From NCBI GenBank assembly GCA_023053685.1, contig JALIGW010000059.1, forward strand, positions 1,798,001-1,862,000: 64,000 nucleotides of DNA, given 5' to 3'. The notes under the pieces were generated by a model. The model was not told the origin of the DNA. It worked only from the letters and a program-made list of their open reading frames with translations, and searched no databases. Every line of letters begins with the position of its first letter. Positions within the stretch are counted from its first letter, which is position 1. This stretch comes from Diadophis punctatus similis (lineage: Eukaryota; Chordata; Lepidosauria; Squamata; Dipsadidae). Of this stretch, positions 38,701-53,604 are shown one piece after another. A program made the translations under genes and the position numbers.

Positions 38701-41700
38701 AAAACCTCACTTTTGACATAGAGCTCAGAAATGAAAAACAAACACATATCCATGTTCCCCAGGGTGTGGAAAGCCAAATTACCACACCATTTTCAGGTCC
38801 GAGTTTTCCCTGAGGAATTAGCCCAAGCCGTATCTCATAATTTGCCTTAGGACTCAATTATAACAGAAAACTTCACTTTTGACACAGAGCTCAGAAATGA
38901 AAAAGAAACACATATTCATGTTCTCCAGGGTCTGGAAAGCCGAATTCTGACACCATTTTCAGATCCGAGCTCTCCCTGAGGAATTAGCCCAAGGCGTTTC
39001 TCAGAATTTGCCATAGAACTCAATTATAACAGAAAACTTCACTTTTGACACAGAGCTCAGAAATGAAATAGAAACACATATTCTTGTTCCCTAGGCTCTG
39101 GAAAGACAAAATCTCACACAAATTTTAGATCCGAGCTTTCCCTGAGGAGTTAGCCCAAGCCTTATCATAGAATTTACCTTACGACTCAATTCAGCCCAAA
39201 AACCTCACTTTTGACACAGAGCTCAGAAATGAAAAAGAAATACATATCCATGTTCCCCAGGGTATGGAAAACCGAATTCCCACACCATTTGCCGATCCGA
39301 GCATTCCCTGAGGAATTAGCCCAAGCTGTATCATAGAATTTACCTTACGACTCAATTCAGCCCGAAAACCTCACTTTTGACACAGAGCTCAGAAATGAAA
39401 AAGAAACACATATCCATGTTCCCCAGGGTCTGGAAAGCCAAAATCTCACAAAATTTTCAGATCCAAGCATTCCCTGAGGAATTAGCCCAAGCCGTATCAT
39501 AGAATTTACCTTACGACTCAATTCAGCCCAAAAACCTCACTTTTGACACAGAGCTCAGAAATGAAAAAGAAACACATATCCATGTTCCCCAGGGTGTGGA
39601 AAAGCAAATTCCCACACCATTTTCAGATCCAAGCATTCCCTGAGGAATTAGCCCAAGCCGTATCTCATAATTTGCCTTAGGATTCAATTCAACCAGAAAA
39701 GTTCACTTTTGACACAGAGCTCAGAAATGAAAAAGAAACACATATTCATGTTCCCCAGGGTCTGGAAAGCCAAAATCTCACAAAATTTTCAGATCCAAGC
39801 ATTCCCTGAGGAATTAGCCCAAGCCGTATCATAGAATTTACCTTACGACTCAATTCAGCCTGAAAACCTCACTTTTGACACAGAGCTGAGAAATGAAAAA
39901 GAAACACTTATCCATGTTCCCCAGGGTATGGAAAAGCAAATTCCCACACCATTTTCAGATCCGAGCAATCCCTGATGAATTAGCCCAAGCCGTATCATAG
40001 AATTTACCTTACGACTCAATTCAGCCCGAAAACCTCACTTTTGACACAGAGCTCAGAAATGAAAAAGAAACACATACAGTATTCCTGTTCCCTAGGGTCT
40101 GGAAAGCCAAATTCTCACACCATTTTCAGATCCGAGCTTTCCCTGTTGAGTTAGCCCAAGCCGTATCTCAGAATTTGCCTTGGGACTCAATTCAGCCAGA
40201 AAACTTCACTTTTGACACAGAGCTCAGAAATGAAAAAGAAACACATAGCCATGATCCCCAGGGTGTGGAAAGATAAAATCTCACACAATTTTCAGATCCG
40301 AGCTTTCCCTGAGGAGTTAGCCAAAGGCCTATCTCAGAATTTGCCTTAGGACTCAATTCAGCCAGAAAACTTCACTCTTGACACAGAGCTCAGAATTGAA
40401 AAAGAAATACATATTCATGTTCCCTAGGGTCGGGAAAGCCAAATTTTCACACCATTTTCAGATCCGAGCATTCCCTGAGGAATTAGCCCAAGCCGTATCA
40501 TAGAATTTACCTTACGACTCAATTCAGCCCGAAAACCTCACTATTGACACAGAGCTCAGAAATGAAAAAGAAATACATATTCATGTTCCCTAGGGTCGGG
40601 AAAGCCAAATTCTCACACCATTTTCAGATCCGAGCATTCCCTGTGGAGTTAGCCCAAGCCGTATCTCATAATTTGCCTTAGGATTCAATTCAACCAGAAA
40701 ACTTCACTTTTGACACAGAGCTCAGAAATGAAAAAGAAACACATATTCATGTTCCCCAGGGTCTGGAAAGCCAAAATCTCACAAAATTTTCAGATCCAAG
40801 CATTCCCTGAGGAATTAGCCCAAGCCGTATCATAGAATTTACCTTACGACTCAATTCAGCCCGAAAACCTCTCTTTTGACACAGATCTCAGAAATCAAAA
40901 AGAAACACATATCCATGTTCCCCAGGGTATGGAAAGCCGAATTCCCACACCATTTGCAGATCCGAGCTTTCCCTGAGGACTTAGCACAAGGCGTTTCTCA
41001 GAATTTGCCATAGAACTCAATTCAGCCCGAAAACCTCACTTTTGACATAGAGCTCAGAAATGAAAAACAAACACATATCCATGTTCCCCAGGGTGTGGAA
41101 AGCCAAATTACCACACCATTTTCAGGTCCGAGTTTTCCCTGAGGAATTAGCCCAAGCCGTATCTCATAATTTGCCTTAGGACTCAATTATAACAGAAAAC
41201 TTCACTTTTGACAAAGAGCTCAGAAATGAAAAAGAAACACATATTCATGTTCTCCAGGGTCTGGAAAGCCGAATTCTGACACCATTTTCAGATCCGAGCT
41301 TTCCCTGTTGAGTTAGCCCAAGCCGTATCTCAGAATTTGCCTTGGGACTCAATTCAGCCAGAAAACTTCACTTTTGACACAGAGCTCAGAAATGAAAAAG
41401 AAACACATAGCCATGATCCCCAGGGTGTGGAAAGACAAAATCTCACACTATTTTCAGATCCGAGCTTTCCCTGAGGAGTTAGCCAAAGGCCTATCTCAGA
41501 ATTTGCCATAGAAATCAATTCAGCCAGAAACTTCACTTTTGACACAGAGGTCAGAAATGAAAAAGAAACACATATCCATGTTCCCCAGGGTGTGGAAAGC
41601 CAAATTACCACACTATTTTCAGGTCCTAGTTTTCCCTGAGGAATTAGCCCAAGCCGTATCATAGAATTTACCTTACGACTCAATTCAGCCCGAAAACCTC

Positions 41701-44700
41701 ACGTTTGACACAGAGCTCAGAAATGAAAAAGAAATACATATTCATGTTCCCTAGGGTCGGGAAAGCCAAATTCTCACACCATTTTCAGATCCGAGCATTC
41801 CCTGTGGAGTTAGCCCAAGCCGTATCTCATAATTTGCCTTAGGATTCAATTCAACCAGAAAACTTCACTTTTGACACAGAGCTCAGAAATGAAAAAGAAA
41901 CACATATTCATGTTCCCCAGGGTCTGGAAAGCCAAAATCTCACAAAATTTTCAGATCCAAGCATTCCCTGAGGAATTAGCCCAAGCCGTATCATAGAATT
42001 TACCTTACGACTCAATTCAGCCCGAAAACCTCTCTTTTGACACAGAGCTCAGAAATGAAAAAGAAACACATATCCATGTTCCCCAGGGTATGGAAAGCCG
42101 AATTCCCACACCATTTGCAGATCCGAGCTTTCCCTGAGGACTTAGCCCAAGGCGTTTCTCAGAATTTGCCATAGAACTCAATTCAGCCCGAAAACCTCAC
42201 TTTTGACATAGAGCTCAGAAATGAAAAACAAACACATATCCATGTTCCCCAGGGTGTGGAAAGCCAAATTACCACACCATTTTCAGGTCCGAGTTTTCCC
42301 TGAGGAATTAGCCCAAGCCGTATCTCATAATTTGCCTTAGGACTCAATTATAACAGAAAACTTCACTTTTGACACAGAGCTCAGAAATGAAAAAGAAACA
42401 CATATTCATGTTCTCCAGGGTCTGGAAAGCCGAATTCTGACACCATTTTCAGATCCGAGCTCTCCCTGAGGAGTTAGCCCAAGCCTTATCATAGAATTTG
42501 CCTTTGGACTCAATTCAGCCCGAAAACCTCACTTTTGACACAGAGCTCAGAAATGAAAAAGAAACACATATTCATGTTCTCCAGGGTCTGGAAAGCCGAA
42601 TTCTGACACCATTTTCAGATCCGAGCTCTCCCTGAGGAGTTAGCCCAAGCCTTATCATAGAATTTGCCTTTGGACTTAATTCAGCCCGAAAACCTCACTT
42701 TTGACACAGAGCTCAGAAATGAAAAAGAAACACATATTCATGTTCTCCAGGGTCTGGAAAGCCGAATTCTGACACCATTTTCAGATCCGAGCTCTCCCTG
42801 TGCAGTTAGCCCAAGCCGTATCTCATAATTTGCCTTAGGATTCAATTCAACCAGAAAACTTCACTTTTGACACAGAGCTCAGAAATGAAAAAGAAACACA
42901 TATCCATGTTCCCCAATGTATGGAAAACCGAATTCCCACACCATTTGCCGATCCGAGCATTCCCTGAGGAATTAGCCCAAGCTGTATCATAGAATTTACC
43001 TTACGACTCAATTCAGCCCGAAAACCTCACTTTTGACACAGAGCTCAGAAATGAAAAAGAAACACATATCCATGTTCCCCAGGGTATGGAAAAGCAAATT
43101 CCCACACCATTTTCAGATCCAAGCATTCCCTGAGGAATTAGCCCAAGCCGTATCTCATAATTTGCCTTAGGATTCAATTCAACCAGAAAAGTTCACTTTT
43201 GACACAGAGCTCAGAAATGAAAAAGAAACACATATTCATGTTCCCCAGGGTCTGGAAAGCCAAAATCTCACAAAATTTTCAGATCCAAGCATTCCCTGAG
43301 GAATTAGCCCAAGCCGTATCATAGAATTTACCTTACGACTCAATTCAGCCTGAAAACCTCACTTTTGACACAGAGCTGAGAAATGAAAAAGAAACACTTA
43401 TCCATATTCCCCAGGGTATGGAAAAGCAAATTCCCACACCATTTTCAGATCCGAGCAATCCCTGATGAATTAGCCCAAGCCGTATCATAGAATTTACCTT
43501 ACGATTCAATTCAGCCCGAAAACCTCACTTTTGACACAGAGCTCAGAAATGAAAAAGAAACACATACAGTATTCCTGTTCCCTAGGGTCTGGAAAGCCAA
43601 ATTCCCACACCATTTTCAGATCCGAGCAATCCCTGATGAATTAGCCCAAGCCGTATCATAGAATTTACCTTACGACTCAATTCAGCCAGAAAACCTCTCT
43701 TTTGACACAGAGCTCAGAAATGAAAAAGAAACACATATCCATGTTCCCCAGGGTATGGAAAAGCAAATTCCCACACCATTTTCAGATCCAAGCATTCCCT
43801 GAGGAACTAGCCCAAGCCGTATCTCATAATTTGCCTTAGGATTAAATTCAACCAGAAAAGTTCACTTTTGACACAGAGCTCAGAAATGAAAAAGAAACAC
43901 ATATTCATGTTCCCCAGGGTCTGGAAAGCCAAAATCTCACAAAATTTTCAGATCCAAGCATTCCCTGAGGAATTAGCCCAAGCCGTATCATAGAATTTAC
44001 CTTACGACTCAATTCAGCCTGAAAACCTCACTTTTGACACAGAGCTGAGAAATGAAAAAGAAACACTTATCCATGTTCCCCAGGGTATGGAAAAGCAAAT
44101 TCCCACACCATTTTCAGATCCGAGCAATCCCTGATGAATTAGCCCAAGCCGTATCATAGAATTTACCTTACGACTCAATTCAGCCCGAAAACCTCACTTT
44201 TGACACAGAGCTCAGAAATGAAAAAGAAACACATACAGTATTCCTGTTCCCTAGGGTCTGGAAAGCCAAATTCTCACACCATTTTCAGATCCGAGCTTTC
44301 CCTGTTGAGTTAGCCCAAACCGTATCTCAGAATTTGCCTTGGGACTCAATTCAGCCAGAAAACTTCACTTTTGACACAGAGCTCAGAAATGAAAAAGTAA
44401 CACATAGCCATGATCCCCAGGGTGTGGAAAGACAAAATCTCACACAATTTTCAGATCCGAGCTTTCCCTGAGGAGTTAGCCAAAGGCCTATCTCAGAATT
44501 TGCCATAGAAATCAATTCAGCCAGAAACTTCACTTTTGACACAGAGGTCAGAAATGAAAAAGAAACACATATTCATGTTCCCAGGGTATGGAAAGCCGAA
44601 TTCCCACACCATTTGCAGATCCGAGCTTTCCCTGAGGACTTAGCCCAAGCCGTATCATAGAATTTACCTTACGACTCAATTCAGCCCGAAAACCTCACGT

Positions 44701-47700
44701 TTGACACAGAGCTCAGAAATGAAAAAGAAATACATATTCATGTTCCCTAGGGTCGGGAAAGCCAAATTCTCACACCATTTTCAGATCCGAGCTTTCCCTG
44801 TGGAGTTAGCCCAAGCCGTATCATAGAATTTACCTTACGACTCAATTCAGCCAGAAAACCTCTCTTTTGACACAGAGCTCAGAAATGAAAAAGAAACACA
44901 TATCCATGTTCCCCAGGGTATGGAAAGCCGAATTCCCACACCATTTTCAGATCCGAGCTTTCCCTGAGGACTTAGCCCAAGGCGTTTCTCAGAATTTGCC
45001 ATAGAACTCAATTCAGCCCGAAAACCTCACTTTTGACATAGAGCTCAGAAATGAAAAACAAACACATATCCATGTTCCCCAGGGTGTGGAAAGCCAAATT
45101 ACCACACCATTTTCAGGTCCGAGTTTTCCCTGAGGAATTAGCCCAAGCCGTATCTCATAATTTGCCTTAGGACTCAATTATAACAGAAAACTTCACTTTT
45201 GACACAGAGCTCAGAAATGAAAAAGAAACACATATTCATGTTCTCCAGGGTCTGGAAAGCCGAATTCTGACACCATTTTCAGATCCGAGCTCTCCCTGAG
45301 GAATTAGCCCAAGGCGTTTCTCAGAATTTGCCATAGAACTCAATTATAACAGAAAACTTCACTTTTGACACAGAGCTCAGAAATGAAATAGAAACACATA
45401 TTCTTGTTCCCTAGGCTCTGGAAAGACAAAATCTCACACAAATTTTAGATCCGAGCTTTCCCTGAGGAGTTAGCCCAAGCCTTATCATAGAATTTACCTT
45501 ACGACTCAATTCAGCCCAAAAACCTCACTTTTGACACAGAGCTCAGAAATGAAAAAGAAATACATATCCATGTTCCCCAGGGTATGGAAAACCGAATTCC
45601 CACACCATTTGCCGATCCGAGCATTCCCTGAGGAATTAGCCCAAGCTGTATCATAGAATTTACCTTACGACTCAATTCAGCCCGAAAACCTCACTTTTGA
45701 CACAGAGCTCAGAAATGAAAAAGAAACACATATCCATGTTCCCCAGGGTCTGGAAAGCCAAAATCTCACAAAATTTTCAGATCCAAGCATTCCCTGAGGA
45801 ATTAGCCCAAGCCGTATCATAGAATTTACCTTACGACTCAATTCAGCCCAAAAACCTCACTTTTGACACAGAGCTCAGAAATGAAAAAGAAACACATATC
45901 CATGTTCCCCAGGGTGTGGAAAAGCAAATTCCCACACCATTTTCAGATCCAAGCATTCCCTGAGGAATTAGCCCAAGCCGTATCTCATAATTTGCCTTAG
46001 GATTCAATTCAACCAGAAAAGTTCACTTTTGACACAGAGCTCAGAAATGAAAAAGAAACACATATTCATGTTCCCCAGGGTCTGGAAAGCCAAAATCTCA
46101 CAAAATTTTCAGATCCAAGCATTCCCTGAGGAATTAGCCCAAGCCGTATCATAGAATTTACCTTACGACTCAATTCAGCCTGAAAACCTCACTTTTGACA
46201 CAGAGCTGAGAAATGAAAAAGAAACACTTATCCATGTTCCCCAGGGTATGGAAAAGCAAATTCCCACACCATTTTCAGATCCGAGCAATCCCTGATGAAT
46301 TAGCCCAAGCCGTATCATAGAATTTACCTTACGACTCAATTCAGCCCGAAAACCTCACTTTTGACACAGAGCTCAGAAATGAAAAAGAAACACATACAGT
46401 ATTCCTGTTCCCTAGGGTCTGGAAAGCCAAATTCTCACACCATTTTCAGATCCGAGCTTTCCCTGTTGAGTTAGCCCAAGCCGTATCTCAGAATTTGCCT
46501 TGGGACTCAATTCAGCCAGAAAACTTCACTTTTGACACAGAGCTCAGAAATGAAAAAGAAACACATAGCCATGATCCCCAGGGTGTGGAAAGATAAAATC
46601 TCACACAATTTTCAGATCCGAGCTTTCCCTGAGGAGTTAGCCAAAGGCCTATCTCAGAATTTGCCTTAGGACTCAATTCAGCCAGAAAACTTCACTCTTG
46701 ACACAGAGCTCAGAATTGAAAAAGAAATACATATTCATGTTCCCTAGGGTCGGGAAAGCCAAATTTTCACACCATTTTCAGATCCGAGCATTCCCTGAGG
46801 AATTAGCCCAAGCCGTATCATAGAATTTACCTTACGACTCAATTCAGCCCGAAAACCTCACTATTGACACAGAGCTCAGAAATGAAAAAGAAATACATAT
46901 TCATGTTCCCTAGGGTCGGGAAAGCCAAATTCTCACACCATTTTCAGATCCGAGCATTCCCTGTGGAGTTAGCCCAAGCCGTATCTCATAATTTGCCTTA
47001 GGATTCAATTCAACCAGAAAACTTCACTTTTGACACAGAGCTCAGAAATGAAAAAGAAACACATATTCATGTTCCCCAGGGTCTGGAAAGCCAAAATCTC
47101 ACAAAATTTTCAGATCCAAGCATTCCCTGAGGAATTAGCCCAAGCCGTATCATAGAATTTACCTTACGACTCAATTCAGCCCGAAAACCTCTCTTTTGAC
47201 ACAGATCTCAGAAATCAAAAAGAAACACATATCCATGTTCCCCAGGGTATGGAAAGCCGAATTCCCACACCATTTGCAGATCCGAGCTTTCCCTGAGGAC
47301 TTAGCACAAGGCGTTTCTCAGAATTTGCCATAGAACTCAATTCAGCCCGAAAACCTCACTTTTGACATAGAGCTCAGAAATGAAAAACAAACACATATCC
47401 ATGTTCCCCAGGGTGTGGAAAGCCAAATTACCACACCATTTTCAGGTCCGAGTTTTCCCTGAGGAATTAGCCCAAGCCGTATCTCATAATTTGCCTTAGG
47501 ACTCAATTATAACAGAAAACTTCACTTTTGACAAAGAGCTCAGAAATGAAAAAGAAACACATATTCATGTTCTCCAGGGTCTGGAAAGCCGAATTCTGAC
47601 ACCATTTTCAGATCCGAGCTTTCCCTGTTGAGTTAGCCCAAGCCGTATCTCAGAATTTGCCTTGGGACTCAATTCAGCCAGAAAACTTCACTTTTGACAC

Positions 47701-50700
47701 AGAGCTCAGAAATGAAAAAGAAACACATAGCCATGATCCCCAGGGTGTGGAAAGACAAAATCTCACACTATTTTCAGATCCGAGCTTTCCCTGAGGAGTT
47801 AGCCAAAGGCCTATCTCAGAATTTGCCATAGAAATCAATTCAGCCAGAAACTTCACTTTTGACACAGAGGTCAGAAATGAAAAAGAAACACATATCCATG
47901 TTCCCCAGGGTGTGGAAAGCCAAATTACCACACTATTTTCAGGTCCTAGTTTTCCCTGAGGAATTAGCCCAAGCCGTATCATAGAATTTACCTTACGACT
48001 CAATTCAGCCCGAAAACCTCACGTTTGACACAGAGCTCAGAAATGAAAAAGAAATACATATTCATGTTCCCTAGGGTCGGGAAAGCCAAATTCTCACACC
48101 ATTTTCAGATCCGAGCATTCCCTGTGGAGTTAGCCCAAGCCGTATCTCATAATTTGCCTTAGGATTCAATTCAACCAGAAAACTTCACTTTTGACACAGA
48201 GCTCAGAAATGAAAAAGAAACACATATTCATGTTCCCCAGGGTCTGGAAAGCCAAAATCTCACAAAATTTTCAGATCCAAGCATTCCCTGAGGAATTAGC
48301 CCAAGCCGTATCATAGAATTTACCTTACGACTCAATTCAGCCCGAAAACCTCTCTTTTGACACAGAGCTCAGAAATGAAAAAGAAACACATATCCATGTT
48401 CCCCAGGGTATGGAAAGCCGAATTCCCACACCATTTGCAGATCCGAGCTTTCCCTGAGGACTTAGCCCAAGGCGTTTCTCAGAATTTGCCATAGAACTCA
48501 ATTCAGCCCGAAAACCTCACTTTTGACATAGAGCTCAGAAATGAAAAACAAACACATATCCATGTTCCCCAGGGTGTGGAAAGCCAAATTACCACACCAT
48601 TTTCAGGTCCGAGTTTTCCCTGAGGAATTAGCCCAAGCCGTATCTCATAATTTGCCTTAGGACTCAATTATAACAGAAAACTTCACTTTTGACACAGAGC
48701 TCAGAAATGAAAAAGAAACACATATTCATGTTCTCCAGGGTCTGGAAAGCCGAATTCTGACACCATTTTCAGATCCGAGCTCTCCCTGAGGAGTTAGCCC
48801 AAGCCTTATCATAGAATTTGCCTTTGGACTCAATTCAGCCCGAAAACCTCACTTTTGACACAGAGCTCAGAAATGAAAAAGAAACACATATTCATGTTCT
48901 CCAGGGTCTGGAAAGCCGAATTCTGACACCATTTTCAGATCCGAGCTCTCCCTGAGGAGTTAGCCCAAGCCTTATCATAGAATTTGCCTTTGGACTTAAT
49001 TCAGCCCGAAAACCTCACTTTTGACACAGAGCTCAGAAATGAAAAAGAAACACATATTCATGTTCTCCAGGGTCTGGAAAGCCGAATTCTGACACCATTT
49101 TCAGATCCGAGCTCTCCCTGTGCAGTTAGCCCAAGCCGTATCTCATAATTTGCCTTAGGATTCAATTCAACCAGAAAACTTCACTTTTGACACAGAGCTC
49201 AGAAATGAAAAAGAAACACATATCCATGTTCCCCAATGTATGGAAAACCGAATTCCCACACCATTTGCCGATCCGAGCATTCCCTGAGGAATTAGCCCAA
49301 GCTGTATCATAGAATTTACCTTACGACTCAATTCAGCCCGAAAACCTCACTTTTGACACAGAGCTCAGAAATGAAAAAGAAACACATATCCATGTTCCCC
49401 AGGGTATGGAAAAGCAAATTCCCACACCATTTTCAGATCCAAGCATTCCCTGAGGAATTAGCCCAAGCCGTATCTCATAATTTGCCTTAGGATTCAATTC
49501 AACCAGAAAAGTTCACTTTTGACACAGAGCTCAGAAATGAAAAAGAAACACATATTCATGTTCCCCAGGGTCTGGAAAGCCAAAATCTCACAAAATTTTC
49601 AGATCCAAGCATTCCCTGAGGAATTAGCCCAAGCCGTATCATAGAATTTACCTTACGACTCAATTCAGCCTGAAAACCTCACTTTTGACACAGAGCTGAG
49701 AAATGAAAAAGAAACACTTATCCATATTCCCCAGGGTATGGAAAAGCAAATTCCCACACCATTTTCAGATCCGAGCAATCCCTGATGAATTAGCCCAAGC
49801 CGTATCATAGAATTTACCTTACGATTCAATTCAGCCCGAAAACCTCACTTTTGACACAGAGCTCAGAAATGAAAAAGAAACACATACAGTATTCCTGTTC
49901 CCTAGGGTCTGGAAAGCCAAATTCCCACACCATTTTCAGATCCGAGCAATCCCTGATGAATTAGCCCAAGCCGTATCATAGAATTTACCTTACGACTCAA
50001 TTCAGCCAGAAAACCTCTCTTTTGACACAGAGCTCAGAAATGAAAAAGAAACACATATCCATGTTCCCCAGGGTATGGAAAAGCAAATTCCCACACCATT
50101 TTCAGATCCAAGCATTCCCTGAGGAACTAGCCCAAGCCGTATCTCATAATTTGCCTTAGGATTAAATTCAACCAGAAAAGTTCACTTTTGACACAGAGCT
50201 CAGAAATGAAAAAGAAACACATATTCATGTTCCCCAGGGTCTGGAAAGCCAAAATCTCACAAAATTTTCAGATCCAAGCATTCCCTGAGGAATTAGCCCA
50301 AGCCGTATCATAGAATTTACCTTACGACTCAATTCAGCCTGAAAACCTCACTTTTGACACAGAGCTGAGAAATGAAAAAGAAACACTTATCCATGTTCCC
50401 CAGGGTATGGAAAAGCAAATTCCCACACCATTTTCAGATCCGAGCAATCCCTGATGAATTAGCCCAAGCCGTATCATAGAATTTACCTTACGACTCAATT
50501 CAGCCCGAAAACCTCACTTTTGACACAGAGCTCAGAAATGAAAAAGAAACACATACAGTATTCCTGTTCCCTAGGGTCTGGAAAGCCAAATTCTCACACC
50601 ATTTTCAGATCCGAGCTTTCCCTGTTGAGTTAGCCCAAACCGTATCTCAGAATTTGCCTTGGGACTCAATTCAGCCAGAAAACTTCACTTTTGACACAGA

Positions 50701-50890
50701 GCTCAGAAATGAAAAAGTAACACATAGCCATGATCCCCAGGGTGTGGAAAGACAAAATCTCACACAATTTTCAGATCCGAGCTTTCCCTGAGGAGTTAGC
50801 CAAAGGCCTATCTCAGAATTTGCCATAGAAATCAATTCAGCCAGAAACTTCACTTTTGACACAGAGGTCAGAAATGAAAAAGAAACACAT
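32733..50890. repeat. 38-monomer higher-order repeat (6320 bp), about 2.9 tandem copies
   Basis: Unit 1 is 32733-38720 (5988 bp), unit 2 38721-45040 (6320 bp) and unit 3 45041 to about 50890 (partial). The length fits 38 x 166 plus 15 (three 171-bp monomers) minus 3 (two 165-bp monomers and one C missing in CATGTTCCCAGGG at about 44577). Unit 1 is shorter by exactly 332 bp, two monomers, near 37910. Variants shared by all units include CAGAATTGAAAAAG (34404, 40392, 46712), CCCAATGTATGG (36924, 42912, 49232) and TCCATATTCCCC (37413, 43401, 49721). Units 2 and 3 also share GGTGTGGAAAAGC (39594, 45914), where unit 1 has GGTATGG. This is the largest regular unit in the window. Confidence 0.9.
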
Positions 50891-51282
50891 ATCCATGTTC
50901 CCCAGGGTGTGGAAAGCCAAATTACCACACTATTTTCAGGTCCTAGTTTTCCCTGAGGAATTAGCCAAAGCCGTATCTCATAATTTGCCTTAGGACTCAA
51001 TTCAGCCAGAAAACTTCACTCTTGACACAGAGCTCAGAAATGAAAAAGAAATACATATTCATGTTCCCTAGGGTCGGGAAAGCCAAAGTTTCACACCATT
51101 TTCAGATCCGAGCATTCCCTGAGGAATTAGCCCAAGCCGTATCATAGAATTTACCTTACGACTCAATTCAGCCCGAAAACCTCACTATTGACACAGAGCT
51201 CAGAAATGAAAAAGAAATACATATTCATGTTCCCTAGGGTCGGGAAAGCCAAATTCTCACACCATTTTCAGATCCGAGCATT

Positions 51283-53604
51283 CCCTGTGGAGTTAGCCCA
51301 AGCCGTATCTCATAATTTGCCTTAGGATTCAATTCAACCAGAAAACTTCACTTTTGACACAGAGCTCAGAAATGAAAAAGAAACACATATTCATGTTCCC
51401 CAGGGTCTGGAAAGCCAAAATCTCACAAAATTTTCAGATCCAAGCATTCCCTGAGGAATTAGCCCAAGCCGTATCATAGAATTTACCTTACGACTCAATT
51501 CAGCCCGAAAACCTCTCTTTTGACACAGATCTCAGAAATCAAAAAGAAACACATATCCATGTTCCCCAGGGTATGGAAAGCCGAATTCCCACACCATTTG
51601 CAGATCCGAGCTTTCCCTGAGGACTTAGCACAAGGCGTTTCTCAGAATTTGCCATAGAACTCAATTCAGCCCGAAAACCTCACTTTTGACATAGAGCTCA
51701 GAAATGAAAAACAAACACATATCCATGTTCCCCAGGGTGTGGAAAGCCAAATTACCACACCATTTTCAGGTCCGAGTTTTCCCTGAGGAATTAGCCCAAG
51801 CCGTATCTCATAATTTGCCTTAGCACTCAATTATAACAGAAAACTTCACTTTTGACAAAGAGCTCAGAAATGAAAAAGAAACACATATTCATGTTCTCCA
51901 GGGTCTGGAAAGCCGAATTCTGACACCATTTTCAGATCCGAGCTTTCCCTGTTGAGTTAGCCCAAGCCGTATCTCAGAATTTGCCTTGGGACTCAATTCA
52001 GCCAGAAAACTTCACTTTTGACACAGAGCTCAGAAATGAAAAAGAAACACATAGCCATGATCCCCAGGGTGTGGAAAGACAAAATCTCACACAATTTTCA
52101 GATCCGAGCTTTCCCTGAGGAGTTAGCCAAAGGCCTATCTCAGAATTTGCCATAGAAATCAATTCAGCCAGAAACTTCACTTTTGACACAGAGGTCAGAA
52201 ATGAAAAAGAAACACATATCCATGTTCCCCAGGGTGTGGAAAGCCAAATTACCACACTATTTTCAGGTCCTAGTTTTCCCTGAGGAATTAGCCCAAGCCG
52301 TATCATAGAATTTACCTTACGACTCAATTCAGCCCGAAAACCTCACGTTTGACACAGAGCTCAGAAATGAAAAAGAAATACATATTCATGTTCCCTAGGG
52401 TCGGGAAAGCCAAATTCTCACACCATTTTCAGATCCGAGCTTTCCCTGTGGAGTTAGCCCAAGCCGTATCTCATAATTTGCCTTAGGATTCAATTCAACC
52501 AGAAAACTTCACTTTTGACACAGAGCTCAGAAATGAAAAAGAAACACATATTCATGTTCCCCAGGGTCTGGAAAGCCAAAATCTCACAAAATTTTCAGAT
52601 CCAAGCATTCCCTGAGGAATTAGCCCAAGCCGTATCATAGAATTTACCTTACGACTCAATTCAGCCCGAAAACCTCTCTTTTGACACAGATCTCAGAAAT
52701 CAAAAAGAAACACATATCCATGTTCCCCAGGGTATGGAAAGCCGAATTCCCACACCATTTGCAGATCCGAGCTTTCCCTGAGGACTTAGCACAAGGCGTT
52801 TCTCAGAATTTGCCATAGAACTCAATTCAGCCCGAAAACCTCACTTTTGACATAGAGCTCAGAAATGAAAAACAAACACATATCCATGTTCCCCAGGGTG
52901 TGGAAAGCCAAATTACCACACCATTTTCAGGTCCGAGTTTTCCCTGAGGAATTAGCCCAAGCCGTATCTCATAATTTGCCTTAGCACTCAATTATAACAG
53001 AAAACTTCACTTTTGACAAAGAGCTCAGAAATGAAAAAGAAACACATATTCATGTTCTCCAGGGTCTGGAAAGCCGAATTCTGACACCATTTTCAGATCC
53101 GAGCTTTCCCTGTTGAGTTAGCCCAAGCCGTATCTCAGAATTTGCCTTGGGACTCAATTCAGCCAGAAAACTTCACTTTTGACACAGAGCTCAGAAATGA
53201 AAAAGAAACACATAGCCATGATCCCCAGGGTGTGGAAAGACAAAATCTCACACAATTTTCAGATCCGAGCTTTCCCTGAGGAGTTAGCCAAAGGCCTATC
53301 TCAGAATTTGCCATAGAAATCAATTCAGCCAGAAACTTCACTTTTGACACAGAGGTCAGAAATGAAAAAGAAACACATATCCATGTTCCCCAGGGTGTGG
53401 AAAGCCAAATTACCACACTATTTTCAGGTCCTAGTTTTCCCTGAGGAATTAGCCCAAGCCGTATCATAGAATTTACCTTACGACTCAATTCAGCCCGAAA
53501 ACCTCACGTTTGACACAGAGCTCAGAAATGAAAAAGAAATACATATTCATGTTCCCTAGGGTCGGGAAAGCCAAATTCTCACACCATTTTCAGATCCGAG
53601 CTTT
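51283..53604. repeat. 7-monomer (1161 bp) tandem duplication inside 28-monomer copy A
   Basis: About 51283-52443 and 52444-53604 repeat at offset 1161 (7 x 166 minus 1). Both contain the private CTTAGCACTCAATTATAAC variant (about 51820 and 52981) and GATCTCAGAAATCAAAAAG. They part where the next monomer end reads CAGCCAGAAAACCTC instead of CAGCCCGAAAACCTC (about 53823). Confidence 0.8.
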
